DNA of 37,616 nt from contig DHMZ01000118.1 in NCBI GenBank assembly GCA_002406055.1, forward strand, positions 1-37,616, given 5' to 3'. The notes under the pieces were generated by a model. It had not been told where the DNA came from. It saw only the letters and a program-made list of their open reading frames with translations, and ran no database searches. Made by a program: the position numbers and the translations under genes. Each line of letters begins with the position of its first letter. Position 1 is the first letter of the stretch. Below are positions 32,222 to 37,616 of this stretch, one piece after another. The DNA comes from Spirochaetales bacterium UBA4629 (GTDB taxonomy: Bacteria > Spirochaetota > Spirochaetia > Sphaerochaetales > Sphaerochaetaceae).

Positions 32222-33042
32222 AGGTTTCAAAAAAAGCAAATATAGTCTTATTTTTAGTATTCATTTTTATAGCTAGTATATTTTTAATTCCTTTTGTTTG
32301 GATGGCTCTCTCTAGTTTAAAGCCTGAAGCAGATATCATGGGCCACCCAGAGAGATTCTTTCCAAGAAGAATAACAATTGAGAACTATCGCAGCCTACTT
32401 GTGCAGATTCCTTTTTTTAAGTTTCTTCTTAACTCAGTAATATTTACAGGAACAGTAACAGTTTCTTCTCTTTTACTTGATTCTTTAGCAGGCTATGCCT
32501 TTGCTAAGCTAAAGTTTAAGGGTTCTAATATCCTCTTTATTATTGTCCTTATAACAATGATGATTCCATTCCAAATAACCATGATTCCAATCTATTTGTT
32601 ATTGAATGAAATGAAAATTCTAAATACTTACATAGGTCTTATCCTACCAAGATTAACGAATGCCTTTGGTATCTATTTTATGAGGCAATCATTTCTCTCT
32701 GTTCCAAATGAACTTATTGATGCAGGGCGCATAGATGGACTGAGTGAAGAGGGAATTTTCTTTAAGGTAATGCTACCTGTTGTAGCATCTTCCTTAATGA
32801 GTTTAGGAATATTCCATTTTATGTATAATTGGAATGATTTTCTCTGGCCAATGCTTATGACTAACACTACATCTATGCAAACTCTTCCTGTAGGGCTAGC
32901 ACTATTTCAGGGCGAACATGTCTCGCAGCATGGGCCAATCTTTTGTGGTGCTGTTCTTTCTATTTTACCAATTTTAATTATGTACTTATTTGCACAAAAA
33001 TCATTTATAAAGGGAATCGCACTTAGCGGTATAAAAGGTTAA
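32218..33042 (+). CDS. Sugar ABC transporter permease, MalG/UgpE type
   Basis: This 274-aa six-helix protein has the MalG-type opening (FVWMALSSLKPEADIM), the central MMIPFQITMIPIYLLLNEM and an EAA loop (IDAGRIDGLSEEGIFFKVMLP, about residues 163-183). It ends with the family-typical FAQKSFIKGIALSGIKG. It overlaps the upstream permease gene by 4 bp and lies 2 bp before the GH1-like gene, so the whole set is translated from one message. Confidence 0.93.
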   Translation: MKVSKKANIVLFLVFIFIASIFLIPFVWMALSSLKPEADIMGHPERFFPRRITIENYRSLLVQIPFFKFLLNSVIFTGTVTVSSLLLDSLAGYAFAKLKFKGSNILFIIVLITMMIPFQITMIPIYLLLNEMKILNTYIGLILPRLTNAFGIYFMRQSFLSVPNELIDAGRIDGLSEEGIFFKVMLPVVASSLMSLGIFHFMYNWNDFLWPMLMTNTTSMQTLPVGLALFQGEHVSQHGPIFCGAVLSILPILIMYLFAQKSFIKGIALSGIKG

Positions 33043-33044
33043 TT

Positions 33045-34244
33045 ATGTTTGATAAGAAAAAATTTCATTTTTGTTGTGGTATTGAAGATACCTTCATAGC
33101 TGACCCATATCCATTAACAGGAAAAAGATTAGATGAGTACGAGCTTACTGAACACTATCAAAACTGGAAAGAGGATATTGATAGGGTAAAAAGCTTAGAA
33201 GTCGATTCTCTTAGATGGGGCCTTCCTTGGTACAAAACAGAAAAGGAAAGAGGAAAGTTTGACTTTAGTTGGAGTGATGAGGTTATTCCTTATATTGTAG
33301 AAGAGAAGGGTATTACGCTCCTCTTGGATTTTATGCACTATGGAACACCTCTATGGATGAAAGACTCATTCTTTGATCCAGATTATCCAAGTTATGTAGA
33401 AGAGTATACAGCAAGAGTAGTTGAGAGATATAAAAAGTATCTTGTTGCAGCTGTTCCATTTAATGAGCCACATACAGCTTGTGAGTTTGCAGGTCGTAGA
33501 GGCGAGTGGCCCCCATACTCACATGGCTACGAAGGATATTTGAAGGTCTTTAAAGCTGTAACTAAAGGAGCTATAAAGCAAACAAAGCTATTAAGACGAG
33601 AGAATATTGAGACTATTCAAGTGGAGTGTTCAGGTGGCTCTGTAACAGATATAGAGAGCTATAAGGAAATTGCTTTGATTGAGACAACCGTACAGTCTAT
33701 GTTTTATAACTTTCTTACTGGCGATTTACGGGGACTAGAGTATTTCTTCCCATTCTTAGAGAAAAATGGCATGAGCGAGAATGATCTTGATTGGTTTTGC
33801 TCAAATGGAACAGAGATTGGAATAATGGGAGTAAATTTCTATCCTCAGTTTTCTTTTAACAAAATAGTAGAGGGAGAGAAGAGAGAGAATCATCTTCTTT
33901 GGACGGATGATATGATAGAAATACTAAAAAAACGCTATGAACGTTTTAAAGTTCCTATGATGATAACAGAAACATCTATTAAGAATGATGAAGTTTTAAA
34001 GTCCAGATGGCTTAAAGAATCTACAGACCGTTTAATTAAGGAAAAAGAAGAGGGGATGGATATCATTGGTTATACCTACTTTCCTATCATTGATATGTAT
34101 GATTGGGATTGGAGAACAAGTAACGATTCTGAAAAAGAGCATTTTTCTGCAAAGTTTGGTTTTTATACTCACTCTAGAGAAGAAAGAAAGGTAGCAGATG
34201 AATACCGAAATATTATTAAAGAGTGGAGGAGCGAAAATGAGTAG
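33045..34244 (+). CDS. Glycoside hydrolase family 1-like beta-glycosidase
   Basis: This 399-aa (beta/alpha)8-barrel enzyme has the clan-A pair of acids: Glu141 in AVPFNEPHT as acid/base and Glu309 in MMITETS as nucleophile. LRWGLPWYKTEKERGKFDF and the C-terminal FGFYTHSREERKVADEYRNII also fit GH1, but the protein is some 50-80 aa shorter than typical GH1 enzymes and the usual ITENG nucleophile motif is ITETS. No signal peptide is present, so it acts in the cytoplasm on imported sugar. It overlaps the GH2-like gene by 8 bp. Substrate is not predictable beyond a beta-glycoside. Confidence 0.8.
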   Translation: MFDKKKFHFCCGIEDTFIADPYPLTGKRLDEYELTEHYQNWKEDIDRVKSLEVDSLRWGLPWYKTEKERGKFDFSWSDEVIPYIVEEKGITLLLDFMHYGTPLWMKDSFFDPDYPSYVEEYTARVVERYKKYLVAAVPFNEPHTACEFAGRRGEWPPYSHGYEGYLKVFKAVTKGAIKQTKLLRRENIETIQVECSGGSVTDIESYKEIALIETTVQSMFYNFLTGDLRGLEYFFPFLEKNGMSENDLDWFCSNGTEIGIMGVNFYPQFSFNKIVEGEKRENHLLWTDDMIEILKKRYERFKVPMMITETSIKNDEVLKSRWLKESTDRLIKEKEEGMDIIGYTYFPIIDMYDWDWRTSNDSEKEHFSAKFGFYTHSREERKVADEYRNIIKEWRSENE

Positions 34245-35961
34245 TACTATCCACCCAAGGCCAGACTTTGCTCGCCTTAATTGGCTTAGTCTTAATGGAG
34301 AATGGAACTTTGAGTTCGATGACTCTGATGTAGGGCTAAAAGAAAAATGGTTTTTAAATAGGAAGATGAAATCTAAAATAGAAGTTCCATATGTCTATCA
34401 ATCAAAAAAGTCTGGAATAAATGATTCTAGTCTTCATGAGATAATGTGGTATCAAAAGGAAATTGAGGTCCCATCCACTTTTAAAAAAGAGGTCTACTTG
34501 TGTTTTTCTGCTGTCGACTATAAAGCTCAAGTTTGGGTTAATGGTTACTATCTTGGAGAGCATGAGGGTGGTTATACTCCATTCTCTTTTCCAATAACTG
34601 ATTATTTAAATAATAATAAAGCATTAGTAACACTAAGAGTAGAGGACAAGGCGGATTGTACTCAACCAAGAGGAAAACAGTATTGGAAAGAGAAGGGTGA
34701 TAGGTGTTGGTATACGCCCTCTTCTGGTATATGGCAGAGTGTATATCTAGAGGAGAGAGGAGAAGTATTTTTTACTTCTCTCTGTTGTATTCCTAATATT
34801 GATGATGTGACAGTAAAAATAGATTTCTCTCTTAATAAAAAAACGAGAGAAAATGAAGAAATCAGTTTTACTGTAATGAGAGATAATAGAGAGATAACAT
34901 CTGTTAAGCTTTCTTCATTAACTAAGGAAGATAGCATTACTCTTCATGTTAAAGAAGATGATATGATTGACGAGATTCATCATTGGTCTCCTGATAATCC
35001 AGTACTATATACTCTTAAAGCAGAAATAGACGGTAAAGATTCTGTAACAACCTACTTTGGAATGAGAAAGGTGAGCACTAGCAATGGTAAAATACTTTTA
35101 AACAATAGAGAGTTCTATCTTAAGCTAATACTAGATCAGGGTTATTGGGAAGATACTCTTCTTACTCCACCTAGTGATGATGATATTATTAAGGATATTA
35201 AGATTATAAAAGCTATGGGTTTTAATGGTGTGAGAATGCACCAGAAAATAGAGGATTCTCGATTCTACTATTGGTGTGATAAACTCGGGCTTGCTGTTTG
35301 GGCAGAGCTCCCAAGTGGATATTGTTTTTCAGACTCTGAATGTAACAATCTACTGAGGGATATGGGAGAGTTTATCTCACGTGACTATAACCACCCATCA
35401 ATTATAGTTTGGGTACCACTAAATGAGTCATGGGGAGTAAGAAATATATACTCAAATAAAAAACAGCAAAATTTTGCTTTAGCTCTCTATACCTATATTA
35501 AGTATAGAGACCAAAGTCGCCTTTGTGATACAAATGACGGTTGGGAGCAAGTTACTAGTGATATCTGCTCTGTTCATGACTACGTTAAAGATTACTCTGG
35601 ACTAAAAAAGAATTGGGAAAACATAGATAAAACACTCAATACATCAGTTCAGAATAGAAAAATCTATTCTGAGGGCTTTTCTCATAGTGACGAACCTATT
35701 TTAATTACTGAGTTTGGAGGAATAGCTTTTAATAAGGATATAAACAAAACTAACTGGGGCTACTCCGGAGGTGAGGAGTCAGAAGAAAGCTTCCTCTTGC
35801 GCTTTAATGGCTTAATTAAGGCAATAAAAGAGAATGAAAGTATAGCTGGCTTTTGCTATACACAGCTGACAGATGTAATGCAAGAAGTAAATGGAATAGT
35901 AAAGATAAATAGAGAGGAGAAGGTGGCACTAGATAAAATAAGAGAGATAGTGCTTAGTTAA
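34237..35961 (+). CDS. Glycoside hydrolase family 2-like beta-glycosidase
   Basis: Starting at the ATG at 34237 (SD GGAGGAG eight bases upstream), the protein is 574 aa; an upstream in-frame ATG at 34198 has no SD and lies inside the GH1-like gene. The domain order is GH2-typical: an N-terminal jelly-roll (RLNWLSLNGEWNFEFDD, VWVNGYYLGEHEGGYTPF), an Ig-like middle and a TIM barrel. Catalytic acids are Glu397 (VWVPLNESWG) and Glu492 (ILITEFGG). Family members are beta-galactosidases, glucuronidases or mannosidases. It lacks a signal peptide and acts in the cytoplasm. Its stop codon overlaps that of the convergent regulator gene by 8 bp. Confidence 0.87.
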   Translation: MSSTIHPRPDFARLNWLSLNGEWNFEFDDSDVGLKEKWFLNRKMKSKIEVPYVYQSKKSGINDSSLHEIMWYQKEIEVPSTFKKEVYLCFSAVDYKAQVWVNGYYLGEHEGGYTPFSFPITDYLNNNKALVTLRVEDKADCTQPRGKQYWKEKGDRCWYTPSSGIWQSVYLEERGEVFFTSLCCIPNIDDVTVKIDFSLNKKTRENEEISFTVMRDNREITSVKLSSLTKEDSITLHVKEDDMIDEIHHWSPDNPVLYTLKAEIDGKDSVTTYFGMRKVSTSNGKILLNNREFYLKLILDQGYWEDTLLTPPSDDDIIKDIKIIKAMGFNGVRMHQKIEDSRFYYWCDKLGLAVWAELPSGYCFSDSECNNLLRDMGEFISRDYNHPSIIVWVPLNESWGVRNIYSNKKQQNFALALYTYIKYRDQSRLCDTNDGWEQVTSDICSVHDYVKDYSGLKKNWENIDKTLNTSVQNRKIYSEGFSHSDEPILITEFGGIAFNKDINKTNWGYSGGEESEESFLLRFNGLIKAIKENESIAGFCYTQLTDVMQEVNGIVKINREEKVALDKIREIVLS

Positions 35962-36886
35962 GAGTTACCTTGAGCTTTAGGTCTTGGTTATAGTTACCAA
36001 ACCTAGAGCCAAATATATTAATTCCTCCGCGATTTATCGCATTTTCCTTTACTCCTATCTTTACAATTATAGAGTCATATTTTTCAATTTCTAAATCAGA
36101 AATTTTGGTAGAAGAGAGCGCACATCCATCCTCCATAAATGAGCCCTTATAGTTAACAATCCAACTCTTTAAAAAGCCATATTGTGTGTCTTCGCTATCC
36201 CACCAAAGTGGAGTCAAGAGTCCTCTTTTTCCACCCATATCGCCTTCGCTTTTCCATGTTCCTATCTCTTTGTTGTTAATCCATAGTGTTATATCTGAAG
36301 GCCAATTATTATTGTATCCAGGATACTCAGAGCATATTTCTAAAGAAAAGCTAATAGAACTGACAGAACCTGCATCGTTGAAGTTTTTTGGAAATTTATA
36401 TTCTAAGTATCCATATGTAAACCATAAGAGCCCTGCTTGTGCTCTTAATGGGTGAAGAAATGAGGATGGGTTATCATAGTATCCAATAACTCCCTTTTCA
36501 GAGATAATGCCACAAGGAGAAGAGATAGAGCAATCTGAAAAGAGTCCAATTGGCATTTCTGTCTCGATTATTTTATTCTCTTTCTTCACGATGCCGTCAC
36601 TGTCTAGTATAGACAGCATTATCTTTTCATGTTTAAGAGAACATAGCTTTTCTCTACCATGTTTAGTTGAAGCAATAAGCTTTGTGTTTATTAAATCAGC
36701 TTTCTCTAAGATCTGAATATTTAGTGTACAGGTGGATTGCGGTATATTTAGAGTTTCGCATAGCTCTGTAATATTCATACTTTTTTTCTTTAAAAGTGAA
36801 AGTATCTTTCTTCTTAGTGGAAGCTTTAGTGCTTTTGAAATCTTTTCAATGTCCTCAGGACCAGCAAATAATATCTCTAAACCCAT
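35954..36886 (-). CDS. Winged-helix (ArsR-like) regulator with a C-terminal beta-rich domain, probable repressor of the sugar operon
   Basis: Residues about 18-85 form a winged helix (LPLRRKILSLLKKKSMNITE, LNIPQSTCTLNIQILEKADLI). The remaining 220 aa are a beta-rich region with many aromatics (SFSLEICSEYPGYNNNWPSD, LWINNKEIGTW, LLTPLWWDSEDTQYGFLKSW) that resembles a carbohydrate-binding jelly roll more than a classical effector domain. I recall similar ArsR-type proteins beside sugar ABC operons. The operon promoter and this gene's start region carry the same palindrome, which supports control of both. TATAAT stands six bases before the ATG with no SD, so its mRNA is probably leaderless. It overlaps the GH2-like gene tail to tail. 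Confidence 0.82.
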   Translation of the reverse strand: MGLEILFAGPEDIEKISKALKLPLRRKILSLLKKKSMNITELCETLNIPQSTCTLNIQILEKADLINTKLIASTKHGREKLCSLKHEKIMLSILDSDGIVKKENKIIETEMPIGLFSDCSISSPCGIISEKGVIGYYDNPSSFLHPLRAQAGLLWFTYGYLEYKFPKNFNDAGSVSSISFSLEICSEYPGYNNNWPSDITLWINNKEIGTWKSEGDMGGKRGLLTPLWWDSEDTQYGFLKSWIVNYKGSFMEDGCALSSTKISDLEIEKYDSIIVKIGVKENAINRGGINIFGSRFGNYNQDLKLKVTLN

Positions 36887-36892
36887 TTAATT

Positions 36893-36918
36893 ATTATATC
36901 ATAAAAAGCTGATATAAT
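36893..36918. promoter_or_regulatory. Operator site 3 and promoter -10 of the regulator gene
   Basis: ATTATATCA (36893-36901) and TGATATAAT (36910-36918) form a perfect inverted repeat with an 8-bp spacer. On the minus strand TATAAT (36893-36898) is six bases before the ATG at 36886, so the site covers the -10 box and fits autorepression. A half site (TGATATA) is at 36931-36937. The -35 is unclear. Confidence 0.75.
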
Positions 36919-36944
36919 ACTACATTTTATTGATATAGATTTTC

Positions 36945-37376
36945 TCAAGTTCTTCTTAGTTCATTTGCTTTTTTAATAAAGACAGAAGGATATACTTCTA
37001 AAGCATAAATAAGAGAGAGGACTAAAGCCGTGTTACACGATTTTAGTCCTCTGTTATATAGCTTAAGAAAGTTGCTCCAATCAAGATTTACGCGTCTCGA
37101 TAGTTCTCGCTTACTTATCTTCTTTTCTTTTCTGTAGAACTCTATAGCCCTAACTAAATCCTCTAAGCTAAGGGGAGGATGAGAAGAGAAAAAGATATCT
37201 TCTTTACTCTTCTTATCTATAAGAGAGAAAAAGGAGAAGAGACAGAGTCCCTTCCTTTCTAAAAGAGTTTGAAGAGTAGAAAGAAGAATGTACTCTCTTC
37301 CCTTAGTCTTCTTTTTATTTCTGCTTAGCTTATCTAATTCAATTAAGAATAGTTCTATAAATTTTTCTTTTGTCAT
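36945..37376 (-). CDS. Divergent helix-turn-helix protein of unknown function
   Basis: This 143-aa basic protein has a helical N-terminal half (FIELFLIELDKLSRNKKKTK) and a C-terminal Cro/C1-like helix-turn-helix (KKISKRELSRRVNLDWSNFL, then YALEVYPSVF at the end). It may bind DNA. It lies 58 bp upstream of the sugar regulator gene on the same strand but the operator in the gap argues for separate control. SD GGAGGA is five bases before the ATG and can be buried in a hairpin. No known family was recognised. Confidence 0.65.
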   Translation of the reverse strand: MTKEKFIELFLIELDKLSRNKKKTKGREYILLSTLQTLLERKGLCLFSFFSLIDKKSKEDIFFSSHPPLSLEDLVRAIEFYRKEKKISKRELSRRVNLDWSNFLKLYNRGLKSCNTALVLSLIYALEVYPSVFIKKANELRRT

Positions 37377-37379
37377 GTA

Positions 37380-37418
37380 GTCCTCCTAGAATCAGTCAAG
37401 CTCTTTTTGACGGAGGAC
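37380..37418 (-). promoter_or_regulatory. Hairpin burying the Shine-Dalgarno site of the HTH gene
   Basis: In minus-strand RNA, GTCCTCC (37412-37418) pairs with GGAGGAC (37380-37386), which contains the Shine-Dalgarno site. GTCAA (37407-37411) pairs with TTGAC (37395-37399), stacked on it, with an 8-nt bulge. The structure would block initiation unless opened. Confidence 0.5.
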
Positions 37419-37616
37419 CACGAATAAAACAATAGAAATGTACTTTAGCTAAATAACCCTTTTTCTTCCCCTTGTTAATAGTGTCAGATAAAAAAATGAT
37501 ATTTAGTGTAAAATATAATTAAACAGGTAAAAGATATGTAAAATTATATAATAATTGTAGCTAATTTTTCGACACAGACAAACAAAAGTGTTGCAAAATA
37601 TAAAAAGAACGTAGAT
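37419..37616. other. Non-coding end of the window
   Basis: No gene is supported in this AT-rich stretch. It should contain the promoter of the HTH gene on the minus strand and possibly that of a gene beyond the window, but no clear -35/-10 pair was found. Confidence 0.4.

Noticed and set aside
34198..34236. Earlier ATG for the GH2-like gene
   Set aside because: No SD and 13 extra residues without GH2 similarity; GGAGGAG precedes the ATG at 34237.

Overview
The window is AT-rich chromosomal DNA from what looks like a host-associated or gut member of the Spirochaetota. This rests on a DUF4416 protein next to an aromatic-amino-acid gene, a receiver/PEP-synthase-like fusion protein, a second type II topoisomerase pair (ParE/ParC-like), and sugar ABC-transport and glycosidase genes with AT-rich regulatory DNA. 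The phylum call is an inference from gene content; no rRNA or tRNA gene was seen.

Layout. 1-228 is the right end of an IS200/IS605-type TnpB element: the last 30 codons of tnpB and the omega-RNA 3' hairpin, ending 10 bp past the pth stop codon. 239-1425 (-) is nth-pth. 1472-3930 (+) is a DAHP synthase/prephenate dehydratase fusion plus DUF4416. 4041-6952 (+) is a lipoprotein, L-serine dehydratase and an aldose-epimerase-like protein. 6988-8393 (-) is azlC-azlD followed by a broken FemAB-like gene. leuS (-) diverges from parE-parC-rluA (+) at about 11 kb. 15602-21654 (-) is a four-gene operon (CpsB-like PHP phosphatase, 59-aa membrane protein, double-receiver/PEP-synthase-like protein, U32 protein), followed by a candidate small RNA with its own promoter and terminator. 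21919-26962 holds gdhA, a 40-aa membrane ORF, a WYL regulator, an Rpn-like nuclease and an MTA/SAH deaminase-family amidohydrolase.

26963-29985 is an accessory region: two gene-poor stretches around a three-gene Xre / ImmA-IrrE protease / PIN module with its own consensus promoter. 29986-36886 is a carbohydrate-use locus (binding protein, two permeases, GH1-like and GH2-like glycosidases) with a convergent winged-helix regulator. The same palindrome, TWATATCA-N8-TGATATWA, lies over the operon promoter, about 111 bp upstream of it, and over the regulator's own start region, so the regulator very probably controls the operon and itself. A divergent HTH protein (36945-37376, -) has a Shine-Dalgarno site that can be folded into a hairpin.

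A theme across the window is that several genes have no Shine-Dalgarno site but do have a -10 hexamer ending only 4-7 nt (usually 6) before the ATG, which predicts leaderless mRNAs. The most noteworthy items are the shared operator, the leaderless promoters, the candidate C-rich small RNA, the PHP/receiver/U32 operon, and the Xre-ImmA-PIN module. All functional calls come from motif recognition by eye; no database search was run.
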